A stretch of DNA of 64,000 nucleotides. It comes from Anthopleura xanthogrammica. Lineage: Eukaryota; Cnidaria; Anthozoa; Actiniaria; Actiniidae. Positions within the stretch are counted from its first letter, which is position 1. Each line of letters begins with the position of its first letter. The notes beneath the pieces are model-generated. The model made no database searches. It was not told the origin of the DNA and worked only from the letters and a program-made list of their open reading frames with translations. Both the position numbers and the translations under genes were made by a program. The stretch is from the NCBI GenBank assembly GCA_964019055.1, contig OZ025216.1, positions 6,067,840 to 6,131,839 of the forward strand. Reading direction: 5' to 3'. Positions 13,101-32,775 of this stretch are shown piece by piece.

Positions 13101-14406
13101 CATTAAATTGATTAAAAAAAGTAAGGGAATTCAATGAAAAGTTTCCTAATAAAGTTAAAAAATATTTTTTCCGTGTGCAAAGGAGAGCGGCCAGAACGGT
13201 CAAGTAAAAATCCGTACCTTCAAATTGCAAAGCAAACAAAAAGCAATTTACATTGAAATAAAAGCTTTCGAGGACCTTTGACGTGTTAGCACTGTTGAAT
13301 ATAATTAAAAAGCTCCTGAAAATAATCAAGTTTTTCCTTGCTTGCTTATTTATTAAGAGATGAAAAGCTAAAGCCTTTGACTGGACATTAAAAATTCACG
13401 GAATGCGCTTTTGAACTATAAAAATAAGCTAGCTTGCCTGTGAAAAAGCTAATAATAAAACTTGGATGAACGTTAATTACAAAAACAAGCCCAGCTTACC
13501 ATTAATTTCAGTTTGGTCATTTTCTTTCGTGTTATCGTCTTCTTTCGATTTATCTTCTTCAGTTTTCTTTCTCTTACGGACACTTTCGTCGTCCTTCTTC
13601 ACTACTTCATTGTCTGTAGTTTCTGTAGTTTTAGTAGGGGGAGGCTGATGGCCATGGGAGTGTCCGTGTCCTCCTTTGACATATCTTACAAATTTCTCCA
13701 CAATAAGAAATGCTATAATACCACCAAGAACCCAAAATCCTACAATCATGTCGCTGGAATGACTGTGGCCGCCATGTCCATGATCATGAGAGTGGCTGTG
13801 ATCTTCTTCCAGATGGCTGTGAGGATTGATAGCATGAGGGATCAAGTGCAAGAACGCATCCCCAAGAAGACCACCAGATGCAAAGGCAAGAAGAATTTTC
13901 AAAAGCGGTTTCTGTTCGGCTGTGTTTCCAGTCAAGGGAATGAAAAATAAGATGAAAAATGGGGCAGCACTTATAAGAATAGTAGAACAAAGAGCCTCCA
14001 TCCATATTACCATGGTGCTTCGACTGGGTTTAGGGGGAAGCGGCATCTTTGTCTTTGGACTTGCAGTAGGTACTTCTGGGTCGTTCATCTCGCGGCTGTA
14101 TCTATTGAAAACAGAGCCTTCTTCTATGTCATCGTGATAGTGTCCATCATGGTGTTCATGAGGATGGTGTTCATGATGATGTCCGTGTCCATGTTCATGG
14201 TGTCCATGATGGTCATGTCCGTGGTGGTGATGCTCATGTCCATCTTCATGTCCGTGGTGGTGATGTTCATGATGTGGATGCTCATGATCATGTTCATGTC
14301 CATGCTCGTGGCCGTGTCCAAAAACACACACAATCAGAGCCAAAATAACGCAAAAACTGATTATCACTACCTTCTTCATAACTGTCTCTTCTATACTAAA
14401 TGTCAA
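10132..14406 (-). CDS. SLC39A7: Zinc transporter ZIP7 (SLC39A7 / KE4 / Catsup family)
   Basis: Releases Zn2+ from the endoplasmic reticulum/Golgi into the cytosol. Three exons on the minus strand: 14406-13500, 11439-11228, 10383-10132 (TAA); joins in phase 1 then phase 0; 456 aa, close to human ZIP7. Residues 10-30 form a signal peptide or first hydrophobic segment; a second in-frame ATG at 14379 (MKKVV) is an equally good start. A luminal His-rich stretch follows (about residues 30-95), then a membrane segment beginning [13 protein letters not shown], a His-rich loop with [14 protein letters not shown], and a cytosolic polar Lys/Glu loop. Exon 2 carries the metal-site motifs HNFTDG and HEVPHEIGD of the LIV-1 ZIP group. 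The last exon encodes the C-terminal membrane helices. It is divergent from CDC7 across 311 bp. Confidence 0.93.
10900..11060. repeat. Foldback MITE, family A copy 1 (TA-GACC ends)
   Basis: 161 bp with long inverted arms, flanked by TA on both sides and ending GACC...GGTC. The arm includes GCCCATTTCAGACCACATGA. It is the same length as the copy at 22490-22650. Located in ZIP7 intron 2. Confidence 0.85.
11735..12116. repeat. Two adjacent inverted-repeat fragments in ZIP7 intron 1
   Basis: The first pair is ATTTATAGGGTGGGGGCTGG near 11747 with its complement near 11950-11977. The second pair is TTATTTATGCCTATGGGGGT near 12003 with CCCCCGAAGGCATAAAC near 12100. A run of about 20 G at 12058-12078 and a T run at 11691-11710 are unstable tracts. 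The rest of the intron (to 13499) shows nothing recognisable. Confidence 0.5.
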
Positions 14407-14717
14407 ATATTTTGACCGGTTTGATTTATATTGAAACTGCAGTCAATTTTTCCAGCTGAATACGTGGCGAGTATGCGCACTTTGGCTTCGAACGCAAAGC
14501 AGAGAGGGAACTGGTTCGAGTATTCGAAATGTTTCGTTCCCAGGTTCCTAATGGTGTGGAAATGGCGGGAAAGTTTACTGTGAGTTCGTTTATCTTGAAA
14601 AGATTGGACTAAATGCTGTTTTTACGCTTAAGAAAATGAAAAATAGACGTATAAAGTGACGAAAATCATAAATTACTGATGTTTCCTATAAATTAGAGGG
14701 CTAATTTCTGTAATGCG
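14407..14717. promoter_or_regulatory. Bidirectional promoter between ZIP7 and CDC7
   Basis: The start codons of two divergent housekeeping genes are 311 bp apart, so both promoters and both 5' UTRs must lie here. No TATA box stands at a convincing place for either gene. The middle is locally GC-richer than its surroundings (ACGTGGCGAGTATGCGCACT around 14461). Confidence 0.75.
14564..14572 (+). promoter_or_regulatory. Candidate E2F site (GGCGGGAAA)
   Basis: An exact match to the canonical E2F/DP site (TTTCCCGCC on the other strand), 146 bp before the CDC7 ATG. CDC7 is an S-phase gene of the kind E2F controls. A 9-bp match can arise by chance; position and gene type raise its value. Confidence 0.5.
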
Positions 14718-22268
<7,551 letters not shown>

Positions 22269-22365
22269 AAGTTCCATAAAATTATATGAATTATAGTTTA
22301 GAGAAGGAAAAACGAAAGCACGAAAAACGATTGTAATTGTATATTTTCTCGTCGAATGTGAATAT

Positions 22366-22371
22366 AATAAA
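22366..22371 (+). promoter_or_regulatory. CDC7 polyadenylation signal
   Basis: AATAAA 98 nt after the CDC7 stop codon, the first such hexamer downstream. Confidence 0.6.
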
Positions 22372-22489
22372 TGCATTTTCTTCAAGTTTGTGATTATTAT
22401 GGTAACTTATTACAGTGCTACGCGCCGTACTGTGAACACTTCCACAAGTTTTTGATTTATTTTTGACATCTTTTCGAAAACTTTTAATA

Positions 22490-22650
22490 GACCTCTTTAC
22501 CTTCGTATGCAAATTGCCCATTTCAAAACCACATGACATTCCTTGAGAAATGTTCTTTTGTTAAAATATTTACACATGAAAGAATCAACTCCCAAGAGTG
22601 GCATCACGTGGTCTGAAATGGGCACAACAAACAACGAAGGTAAAGAGGTC
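22490..22650. repeat. Foldback MITE, family A copy 2
   Basis: 161 bp, TA-GACC...GGTC-TA ends, about 90 percent like 10900-11060 by eye, with mirrored changes in both arm ends (CTTTACCTTCG instead of TTTTAGCTTC). Confidence 0.85.
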
Positions 22651-22982
22651 TATTGCGTTCTTTACCGCTAACCAATTAGGCATCGGCGTTTCACTTCGAT
22701 GTTTCGATAGGCGGAGTTTTTACATCGATGTTACGATATTGATTGTTGATTGGTTCCGAAAAATACTTCCTTTCGGCTTCGTGTGGAAAGAGTTAGCAGT
22801 AGCCAAAAAAATGAGAAAGCCTTTAACCAAAAGATTCTGTTCAGAGCAGTAGCAAGCATTGAGGTGATTCAAGCAGGGTTGTTAGAGGCGCTGAGTGTGA
22901 CAGCGGGTATATAACCTGCGTGGCGGCTCTGGGGGTTTGGGGAGGAGGGAAAAGGGATGAAGGATGGTTGCATAAATACATT

Positions 22983-23205
22983 TATCAAACTGACATTCCA
23001 AGGATATCATTATGGGATGTTTGCACGAGGTCAGTTTGAAGTGTGGTGGCACAATATTTCCATCCATCAAACTGACATTCCAAGGATATTATGCGAGGTC
23101 AGTTTGAAGAATGGTGCCTAGCACAATATTTCCATCCATCAAACTGACTTTGCATGGTTATAATATATATGATGTGATGCTTGCGAAAGGTCAGTCTGAA
23201 GGGGA
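22983..23205 (+). repeat. Three tandem units containing ATCAAACTGAC...GGTCAGT
   Basis: Units begin near 22983, 23066 and 23138. Each has TCAAACTGACATTCCAAGGA and then GAGGTCAGTTTGAA, which are themselves inverted. Unit length varies (about 83 and 72 bp). The rest of 22651-24432 holds no exon I can support. Confidence 0.75.
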
Positions 23206-23669
23206 TCGTTTAATCTTCGAGTTACGCGCTCGACCACACCCAAATTTGTCTTTGCGCGTAACTAGCTCGAAGACACTAAAGGTTGTTTGTGAGTTCGAGT
23301 TTTCCGCACATCACGTAACTCGAACACGGTAAGAAGTTTTAATGAATTCAGGTCTTTCTGGTGTACAGACTGCTTTTTCTCTCATTGTACTACTGAGGTT
23401 TCAGTCCGTCACAGCTTTTAGAACTTCAAAATACACAAAAAGTTTTACCACTGAAGGCTCAATCCACTGTTAAATTTTGAGGGAAATTATGAGAATAATT
23501 TTTTTTTTCATCCGCCGTAAACTACCGATATTTCTCAAATCTTACAGTCAAGCTCTCTTAAAGTTTCATTTTCTTTCAACAATCATCAGGCTACAAGTGA
23601 TTTTGAATATACATTACTTGCTAAATTACAGAATTCCCTAACGGAGATGTAGCTATTACTTCATTATTT

Positions 23670-23773
23670 TACCTTATTACATGAAATTTTCGCAACACTT
23701 TAATTTCGCGATTTTTGCGATTTCGAAAAAATCGTGAAAATAAGGTGTCGTGAAAATTTCATGTAATAAGGTA
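23670..23773. repeat. 104-bp hairpin element
   Basis: ACCTTATTACATGAAATTTT at the left pairs with AAATTTCATGTAATAAGGT at the right; the inner arms (TTCGCGATTTTTGCGATTTC region) pair too. Confidence 0.75.
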
Positions 23774-24350
23774 CATTGTGTAACAAGAAATTATTTCTGT
23801 GGCGACATTTTAAAATAAGCTCAGTCCTTTTGTTCAGAAAGTGTTTTGGCTCAGCTCAGTAGCTCGCGCTACTTTTTCTGATAGACAGAGATCACACTTT
23901 CTTGTTCCACACTTGGTGATGCAAACGATGCGATGCTCCAGAAGCCTTGATTTATCTTTCTTTATTTTATCAATCTGAACACAACATCAATTCATCAATG
24001 CAAAGTCTTTTACGATGTTTTACTAATCTATAACTTGATTTCGAGTCACAATTTAAGAAACTGTTGAAGGATGTTTTAATAACTATTAGCCATCTTAAAG
24101 ACATATTACATATAAAAAAATAACGGGTACTATATAATATAGGATAATGTGTTCATTTAGCTTCATTTGTTATTATTCCAATGTTAATATTAAACAAAGT
24201 TATATATGCTAATACGCTCATCCAGTTAATGAAAAGCAAAACCCATGCAATACAATGTTCCAGTTTGGATAACTGGAAATAGTCTTCAACAAGATCAGTA
24301 AGACTGAAAACCCTACATCACAAGGTTTCCCTATTGAAAATAATTATATA

Positions 24351-24356
24351 TTTATT
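24351..24356 (-). promoter_or_regulatory. Polyadenylation signal of the 24433-30939 gene
   Basis: AATAAA on the minus strand, 77 nt beyond the stop codon. Confidence 0.55.
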
Positions 24357-24432
24357 GATAATGCAGTATTTTCATTCGGTTTCGTCATTTTCAATCGCTA
24401 AAAACAACTGAAATCGAAAATCAAAACGTTGT

Positions 24433-27400
24433 TCATTTCTCCAAAGCTCGCAATCTGTTTTCGTCATTTTCTAATTGTTTTAAGTATTCCTCAATCTTTT
24501 CTAAAGCCTGTGCTGTCTTCACTGCTGCTTTATAATTCCTTGATTTAGCATCTCTAATTTTCCTGTCTGCTTCTATCTCATCTTCTATTTCCATTTCCGT
24601 GTCATCATTCAACTCCATCTCCGTTGACTTCAGCTCGTCTAGTACATTACCAGCGACCTTGGACATACTGTTTTCTATTTTTGCTTTAACATTGTAACTA
24701 ATGTTTGCTTTATCCAGAGCAATTAATCTAGCACCATCCATTTTCGTGATGACGTTGTTTAATGCCAGTATCTTTTGGTAGGTCTTGTTCTTCTGGGCAG
24801 ATAGATCAGGCAGTTTGTATTTCAGCATTTTTGCAAAGTTCCTTGTTTCGTTCGCACCGATTTTTTCTTCGATATTATTCAGGGCTGCAGCAGCTTCTAC
24901 GAAGATAAGCAACAGCAAAAAATGACCACATTGAATGATCCAATGATACATATGACGCAAATTGTGCAGAAAACCTTCGTTCTGATTGGCCAAGCAACAC
25001 TAGACCAATTTAGCTTGGGCGTAATGTTTTCCCAATTCAGATCCCTAGGGGATCATTTCTTCGTTTAATTGTTATGCATGACAAGACACATGAATATGGA
25101 TACAACCCAGACAAAGAATCTTATTTTGAATAGGGAAAACATTACACCAGAGCTGAATAGACCTTTTCGGCTTGGGTGTAATGTTTTCCCATTTCAGACC
25201 ACGTGTCATTCTCTTGAGAAGAAGATTCTTTGTTTGAGTTGTATCCATATTCATGTGTCTTCTCATGTGCAACCGTTAAACAATGAAATGATACTCTGGG
25301 GAATGACACGTGGTCTGAAATGGGAAAACATTACACCCAAGCCGAATAGGTCTATTGGTCTACTCATTTAGGCCGCAATAGCAGATATCAGAGTTACAAT
25401 TCATTGCCTTTCTATAGACCCTTTTAATGATCCTACAATGTTATATTTTCCACGTTTGACGTCAAATTTATTCTTTTGAAATTTGTTCCTTTGGACGAAA
25501 TTGAAATTGACGTCAAACGCGGAAAATAAAGCATTGTAGGATTTATTAAAAGGGTCTATAAATTCAAATTCCTTGACTTGAAACAATTGTTTGAAGGCAG
25601 TGGAGTGTAACTATGACATCTGCTATTCTTTTGGTGCACAGGTTTAATATCTTGTCAATATTTTAAGACTCCCGAAAGTCTCGATCCAGTAGGTGGCTTT
25701 AGCCCCCTATCCCACTCTAGTCCACCGCCTGTTGCATAACAATGGTTTACGTAATAGTGCACCCACCTATACCTTTTATGAATTGGTGTCTAGCCCTATA
25801 GACCCCTTGCACGTGACGTCAGAGCAGCTCAATTTGGAGGTCAAAACAAAAGAATTTCAATCTCCTGAGGATTTGAACCTATTGTTTTGCCTTCCAAATT
25901 GAGCTGCATTCCGACGTGCTGCAAGGGGCCTATATAAGCATAAATCAATCAGCATAAAATATGTCACACTTACTTTGTACCAGTTCAAGCTTGGTTTTGG
26001 CTTTTTTAGCAGAAGACGAAGCTAATTTCATCACGCTGAGTACCGAGTTATTAAGTTTACTGTCAATATTGGATGTGAGTGTCTTTGCCATCGACATTGA
26101 TTCCTGCAAAGTTCGAAATTTAGTGCTCAGTTCTTGCTCCATTTGCTCCAATTCTTGACTAACTCTATTGTGCGCATTTAGGATTCTGTTATGCATTTCT
26201 TTGATCTTGGATTTTAATCCTTTGTTGATAATTATTTGTCTTTGGACGAGCGGTTTTTCGTTGTTTAGTTTGACATCATTATGTATTCTCTCAGTTTCAT
26301 GAACCAACACATTGGCTCCACGATCTTTGTAATCTTCTTTGACATTAGTCATCTCCTTTATATTGCTGCTTGGTTTTGTATTATTTTGTTTGGGAGGTTT
26401 TGTTCCCTCGCCTGTCAAAATGTACATCAAACGGTTATCATGTAACATAACATTATCATTATCATCTTCATTTATTATTTTCTGCTTGCTACTGCTAGTG
26501 TTGTCGTGTTTCTTGCTACTGCTGTCGTTGTTGCTGCTGTCACCGCTGCTGTTACCGCTGCTGGTACTGTTGTCTTTGTTGTTGTCACTCATCTTGCTTT
26601 CTGAATCACCATTGCCAGCTATTTCTTGTATACTTTCTGTATTGTTGGATTCCCGTTCATTTGTTCCATTATTAGCTGTTGTGCTGCCGCTACCCTCTTG
26701 TTCTTTCTCTTTTATTTCTGTAAATATTAGTGGATTTTGGCTATCAGAAACAACATCTATATCTACATCAGATTTGTCAGTGCCTTTCTTTCCAGTGCTC
26801 TCCGTTGAATTAGTATTTTCCATGTTCCTATCTTTTTTCTCGTACTTATTATTTTGTAGTTCTGCAGGTTGCTCCTGTGGAATGTCAACATCAACCTTAC
26901 TTATACTCTTTTCCCTAGACTGTTTTTGTTTGCTGTCCATCAAATCTTCGTTTTCCATGTTATCTTCTAGACTTTCTCCGGTCTTGTTTTCGTTAATGTT
27001 TTGTGTCTGTTTTTCGTCTATTTCATCTAGTAGTTTCACAGGTTCCAATAAGCTGATTCTACTTTGAACGTCTTTAGTTTTGTTTATTATGCCGTTCTCC
27101 ATTAAAGTGTTGCTTGCTTCATTGTCACTATCAGTTGGTAAACTGGCCTTATTCTTTGTCCCAAAAAGTTTGCCTTCAGTTATGCCCGGCAATTCTTTAC
27201 TATCATCGTCTTTCTCTGAATGTTTTAAGCCGTCGATGTTCTTGTTTTGGTTCGTGATGTCATCTTCCTTATCGTAAAATGCTACTTCTGTTATTTCGTC
27301 ATCATTCCCCAAATCACCTCCAGCGTTTATGGTTCTCTGTTTCTTAATGATTCCCTTATCTTTAGATTTGGGTATTTTCGTCCTCCGTCCTCCTCTGTTT

Positions 27401-30400
27401 TGGAGTACTTTCGTTCGTATAGCACCAACACCATCATCATTGCCATCTAGGCCGTTGTCATCATTATCACTATTAGCTAAGTTGGTGTTAAATCCAAAAG
27501 AACGTTTTGCTGGGTTTTGATCAATAGTACTTGGTTTTAAGTTGTTGTTAGTATTTTGTTTATCTGTTTTTGTAAATTTTTCAAATAGTAATTGAACCTC
27601 CTTTTCTTTTTCATTGGTTTTTTGATTCAGCTGTTCCAATCGGCTTTCCTTGTTTACTCTAATTTTCTGTCTTTCGGGCCCAAGCTGTTCCTTTAGTCTT
27701 TCCTCTTCTTCTTCTATTGCTTTCTTCTGAAGCTCCAATACTTTTAGCTCATAATCATCATCACCTTTTTGATCCCTCTTTTCCTGTCTCGTTTTTTCTC
27801 TTGTTTCCCGCTCGCGGCTTGACTTGTTGGGAATCTCATTTTGGAGATTTTTGACATCCTCTTGATCCAAATTCCTGTTTCTCTCAATCGTCCTAGCACC
27901 TGCTGATCCAGCATGCTGAAAAAAGTTACTGAGAATATCCGCTGCTGGCATTTCATAAATCGAGCTAGATGATATACCAGTCGAACTTGACTTTTTCGAA
28001 GGAGAAGATTTTGTAATTTTGGATGACGAAGATGATTCTGGATAAAGCGACAGTATTTTTGACTTTAAAGTGATTTCCAAAGACGAAAAACGATTTGTGG
28101 CAGCATTATCATCATTTATAGGGATGCGTTTTGGTCTTTTAAGTGAAGATGGACTATAAGAATCGGTCAATGCTTCTCTTTTTTTAGAATTGTTCAAAGG
28201 CTTCGATAAGAGTGAGGAATTTATTTTTGTTGTTTCTGGAGACTTCAAAGTAGAAGATGCAGGAGTAGTTGTTTGAACTTTTTGTTTTGAAGTTTTTGTT
28301 TGTGACTCTTCCTGTGCGGACGTCAGGCGCTGCTCCACTGATGCAGTTTTTAATGATCCTGGAGTCTTTGTTCTCTCATCGGTTTGCAGTTTATCAGTCT
28401 TAGAATCAGATATTCGTTTCAAGTATCTAAGATGACGGCGTTTCTTATGTTTCATTCTAATTCTCATTCGATGCTGCATTTCTTCACTCGGAGGTGGAGG
28501 TCTTGGCACTTCTTGGCTTAACCAGCCAAATTTAGCTCCTGGTACAATAACCTTGTGTTGTTGTTTTCCGTTTAACTGAGAGTGGCTTGTTGTTTCCTGA
28601 TGTCTGTTTTCATTTGTTTTTGGCGATAACTGGCTTTCCAACTTTCTGCTATTATCACTCCTTGGTGTATGATGTGTTCTATACGACGCATCACGCACAT
28701 TTTTTCTTGTTATATGTTTTTCATTGCTTTTTTGGTATTTATCCTTTATTTGACTTTCTCGATGATGTGAATACAAAGGATTGTCAGAAGATATTGAAGT
28801 ATCATCATTCACAGTGGCGTGTATATTGAATCTGTTGTTTCCTCCTTCTTTTGAATTTTCTTTAGTTTCAGTAGCATCATCGTCACCTGATTCGCCTAGT
28901 ATATCTGAAAGACGTTTCTCCCTGATCAAGGAGGGTAGTTCTTTTTCCATTGAGCTGAAACCTAATGTTAAAAACCAACATCAATTTACGAGAATATGCT
29001 TTAGCACGAAGTTACCCGGGCCTAATGATATATCTAAATGGTCCCAATGAGTTCTGCTAATATTCTATTGATGAGCGGACTATCAAGGACGGCCCCGGGG
29101 GCCAACGGAAGATAACCATTACAAAATAAGTGTTTTTTACTTGACTCTAAGTGGGGCAACCCTCATTTCCTACTCATATATATCTTTTGAAATTATTACT
29201 AAACCAATTTTCACAGGATTTCTTATGTCCGCTCCTTGCAGCTCATTAGAATCTTAGCAGACCTAATTAGCATTTAAAACTCACGAAAATCGCTTCCGCG
29301 CAATACATACAAGTCAAGCAGAAGTAAATTCTTTTGTAGAAGAACTGAATGGATTGCTAAACATCTAACAAACAATGCCCCACTAACGTCCTTAAGAACA
29401 TTCGCGGGCATTGTTCGTGCGCATCCGTTCTGCGCATACGGCGTGACAGCGCGCGCGCTTGTGACCTATGTTTTTCAAGATCAAACTCTGTCAGACTCGT
29501 TGCAAAAACGATTTCGATCGGCTATATCTCGTGAACCACAACGGTGACCCCCAATTTTTATTTCAGTATTTGATAAAAAATTACATAAGCTGTCAGTGTT
29601 TCCAATCTGTAAAAAAAAAAATATGGGAAAATCATAACGAAAACACGTATTTGGATGAAAACTTCAATATACATTACGGCCAAAGCGTCACCGAATAGTG
29701 CATGCATGGTGGCTGTAAATTCGAACCAAAAACTACAAATTATTTGTATGTATTCATAAATATTTACACATAATATTTATCTATGGGTTATTAGACGGTT
29801 GTTTCAAAAAATGTTTAGCAATCCATTTAGTTTTTCAACAACAAAAATGACTTTACTGCTCGACTTATATGTATTGCGCGCAAGCGGTTTTCGACAAGAA
29901 AAAGGCTGCACTTTGATATCATCTCACTCCTAAACGAGAACGGTGACCCACATTTTTTATTTGCTCGTGGAACTTCTAAGATGGTCTTATTTCACCATGC
30001 GAAGTTTGAAGATAAAAACATGGAAACACTTTTGCCCGCGAACGTCCTTTTAAAAGCAATTTTAGGAAATAGAAAAAAGGATAATAGTCTAAGTAAGTGT
30101 TAACCATTATTTTCATGGTAATACATATATGAAATACTATTTCTTCAGTATCTTGATAATTTGACGGTTTTAAGCCTAATTTTAAATATATTGCTGAACC
30201 ATTCAGCAGGTACCAGCAGATGATATTGACATTGTTGACAAGTTGACATTGACAGGCTTGAATGCTTTTTTTGCAACTAAACCAAGCAACTCTTACTTTG
30301 TTAGATAACCGCTTACATATTCTAAAGTTCATACGAAGCTTATAGCAATGATGATCCAAATAAGAAATGGATCAAAAGGCGCATTTCATTTGCACTGAAT

Positions 30401-30939
30401 TAAAAGCAGTAAGTTTGTTCTACACTCTTTTTCCATTGGCTAGTCTGTCATGAAACCTTACTTGTTGAATAGTAGGTTCATTTGTTTACCTGCTAGATTA
30501 GTTGTTATCATCACTGGAAATACTTTTTATTCTAAAATTAATTAGAATCTATTTTGCATCCTAAACTAACATACGCACACGCAGTCTGTTTTTACAGTTC
30601 CAGTTCTATATAAAATGTTCTTCAAAGCCTTTGTAATTTTAGATAAATATTAATTTAATTTTGTTACCGTTAAATTTTAAAAAACTATTGCTTATTTGAA
30701 TGATACTCATTGTATTAAATGCTATTTTGAACGATATAGTCGCTTGAAGCGCTAAGTGGAATGATACACTCATTTGAATAATGCTAATATAAATGGTGCT
30801 AATTCGAAAAATCGTAAAATAAAAAGTATTTGCATTCTGTATTACATACCTAAACTTCATTTTATCAAGCTAAATAAAACTTACCTTCTGCCACATAAAG
30901 AAACACACTGGCAAACAGAAGAGTCGAAAGCTTGGCCAT
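24433..30939 (-). CDS. Secreted coiled-coil protein with giant disordered middle exon (paralog of 32946-35787)
   Basis: Function unknown. Three exons on the minus strand: 30939-30885 (signal peptide MAKLSTLLFASVFLYVAEG), 28961-25974 (2988 nt), 24896-24433 (stop). Both introns are phase 1 and joins keep frame; 1168 aa. The middle exon is Ser/Asn/Asp/Glu/Lys-rich: a basic Ser-rich start, a charged helix with EEEERLKEQL, a long acidic low-complexity stretch with poly-Ser runs, then a coiled coil before the exon end (SKIKEMHNRILNAHNRVSQE). The last exon (LNNIEEKIGANETRN to the stop) is clearly homologous to the last exon of the upstream neighbour. The hydrophobic stretch read just upstream of 24896 is intron, not a second signal peptide. 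The large acidic content would fit a matrix or mineral-associated protein, but that is inference. Confidence 0.8.
25003..25158. repeat. Degraded family B MITE
   Basis: Begins TA-GACC and shares CTTGGGCGTAATGTTTTCCC and GAAAACATTACACC with the intact family B copies, but is shorter and its right end runs directly into the next copy without its own GGTC. Confidence 0.7.
25160..25352. repeat. Foldback MITE, family B copy 2
   Basis: 193 bp, TA-GACC...GGTC-TA, arms with CGGCTTGGGTGTAATGTT. The interior is inverted relative to the copy at 20416-20608. Lies in the last intron of the coiled-coil gene, directly abutting a degraded copy. Confidence 0.85.
25417..25556. repeat. Foldback MITE, family C (TA-GACC ends)
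   Basis: 140 bp, arms contain GACGTCAAA boxes and CCTACAATG; flanked by TA with ends GACCCTTTTA and TAAAAGGGTC. Confidence 0.8.
25801..25930. repeat. Foldback MITE, family D copy 1
   Basis: 130 bp, starts TA-GACCCCTTGCACGTGACG and ends TGCAAGGGGCC-TA. The arms carry CAGCTCAATTTGGAGG and complement. Related copies are at 43175-43273 and 48294-48527. It ends 44 bp from the giant exon's splice donor. Confidence 0.8.
29283..29893. repeat. Long-arm inverted repeat in intron 1 of the giant coiled-coil gene
   Basis: Arm 29283-29366 (CGCGCAATACATACAAGTCA ... GGATTGCTAAACAT) pairs imperfectly with 29812-29893. Between them lies about 440 bp with the segment AACGGTGACCCCCAATTTTT, a variant of which recurs just outside the right arm at 29940. 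It looks like a non-autonomous transposon. The rest of the intron (28962-30884) shows no exon. Confidence 0.65.
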
Positions 30940-31785
30940 GAAGCTTTCGAACCTGCTTGTTTATTCCTCTGGCAAATTAAAGTTTGCACAAATGAATGAT
31001 TTTGCTGTCCTCTCAGAGTAAGAACGTGCACTTTCTCCGGTTAGTGAGGATACGTATGTTTACTTGGTAGATAGCAAGAGTTTTGTTTGTTTAATGTGTG
31101 CAGTGTAAATTTAACATTGAATCAGGGTGGAGTAAAAGAGGTTGGGCCGGCAAGGTGGTATTTGATCACCGCAGTTACCAAGGGCGGAGGCACGCTGCAC
31201 ATTTGACACTTAGCTCGTATGACTTCATCATTTTGCACAGTTAACTGAAAAGGGATGATCATGGAAACCATGTTGGAAATTTTGACAGCTAGGAAAACCC
31301 GGCCAAACTGTTTGGATCATGTTTCCGAAAGTGCATACGTATTGCTGAAAATCTTGCTTTTGTCACAACTTCTATAAACTTCTTTAATGACTTTGGGTAT
31401 TTTGAAAAAAAAAACAACGTTATTCTGAGATCACTTTATTCTGAAATTCCCCGACTAACATTTTTAGGTAAATAGTCAACATACTTAAGGAGTCATGTTC
31501 TAGTTTTCCTAGTTATGTTAGCCATTAACCATTGCAACTTTTTAATGCCATTTTAAAGTGGGACGACGATGGAATTAGGAACTTTTCAAACAAGATTATT
31601 TCGACGATCTGCAATTGCAACCTAAAAGCTACACGGCAACAAGAAAAATGAACAGATTTACTTAGAAAATCTTGCTAAAAAGTCCATCTTTATAAAGAAA
31701 TATGTCTTATTCTCGTACACTTTAAAATGATAAGAACGAGTTTCTTATTCCAAAAAATTAAAAGAGATTCAGACTTACAGCACTA

Positions 31786-31905
31786 TTTATAATTTTGCTG
31801 TCAGTAGACGGCATCAATCAGCAGACTGCATTATTAATAATATTGCGGCCAGTACACGGCAATATTTATAATATTGCTTTCAGTACGTAGACGGCAATTT
31901 TAATA
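31786..31905 (+). repeat. Three degenerate tandem units (ATTTATAATATTGC...CAGTA...ACGGC)
   Basis: Units of about 40-45 bp share TTTATAATATTGCTTTCAGT and a following ACGGC. They end in CGGCAATTTTAATAATTTGG. Non-coding. Confidence 0.6.
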
Positions 31906-32482
31906 ATTTGGCATCCTTGCTGGATTGAGGAAGAACTAGTTACACTGCATTTCAGAGCCTATTCGAAATCCAAGCTGCCATACCGAAATGATTTTCAACT
32001 TGTTCTCTTATTTCAAACGCGATCCGCTATCCATGTGGGAAGCACTATCCAAACAAATTTGATGCCTCCAAAAGTTTTGCGCATGCTCAATTAATTGCAA
32101 CAAGAAACCGTAAATTATTCTGCATGAAGGAAAGCAATGGCCTGGGACACTGAATAGCAATTATATAAGATAGTCACTTCGGCCGATTAGATATAGGGTT
32201 GCAGTCAGCTTCTAGCTTCGGACTACGCCCTCTGTTGTCTGCAATATATCTAATATTGCTGCCGGCCTCAATAAATATCTAATACATCATTTACCCACAC
32301 GTATCACTTATAGCGTGAAAATAAATTTATTACTGATATTTCACCATTTTCACCAATTAGAATGCATAATTTTTGTACCGCGGTTCGTCATAGCCTTGAT
32401 TCTTAAAAATACTAAGCACAGCAGGTCCGCTACATAAAGCACTATTCACAAATGACTGTTCTACATTGTTTATTTCAGAATA

Positions 32483-32775
32483 GAGTGAATTTAGTCACAC
32501 TGTTGAATAGTTGACGTCAACTAAATTAGATAAGTTATTTACTATTTTAGTTAACGTCACATGAATTTGAATCTACGAGTAAACGGCTACTGAGATCAGG
32601 GGGGAAACAGTGATAAAAGTGACTGTCTCTTCACACATTCTTTGGTAAAGTAAACCCCCGGATTTGCATGACCTTTACTTTGGCGCGCATTTACTATTTT
32701 AGGTGACGTCACCTAAATAGTTATCTACGTTAAATAAATTTATCTAACTATTCAAAAGTGTGACTAAATTCACTC
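32483..32775. repeat. MITE with TA flanks and GAGTGAATTTAGTCACAC ends
   Basis: 293 bp. The ends GAGTGAATTTAGTCACAC and GTGTGACTAAATTCACTC are perfect complements flanked by TA. The interior has GACGTCA boxes in both arms. TA duplication is compatible with Tc1/mariner-type mobilisation. Confidence 0.8.

Noticed and set aside
14124..14415. Met-rich small ORFs around the His-rich region
   Set aside because: CAT/ATG codons read from the other frames of the ZIP7 His-rich loop.
24897..24993. Possible signal peptide upstream of the 24433 exon (hydrophobic LLLLIF stretch)
   Set aside because: It is intron read-through: an AG acceptor at 24897 joins in phase with the giant exon, which has its own signal exon at 30939-30885.
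26339..27067. 242-residue Leu/Ser-rich hydrophobic ORF on the + strand
   Set aside because: Exact antisense shadow of the Asp/Glu/Ser/Lys-rich giant exon; the membrane-like look comes from reverse-complemented acidic codons.
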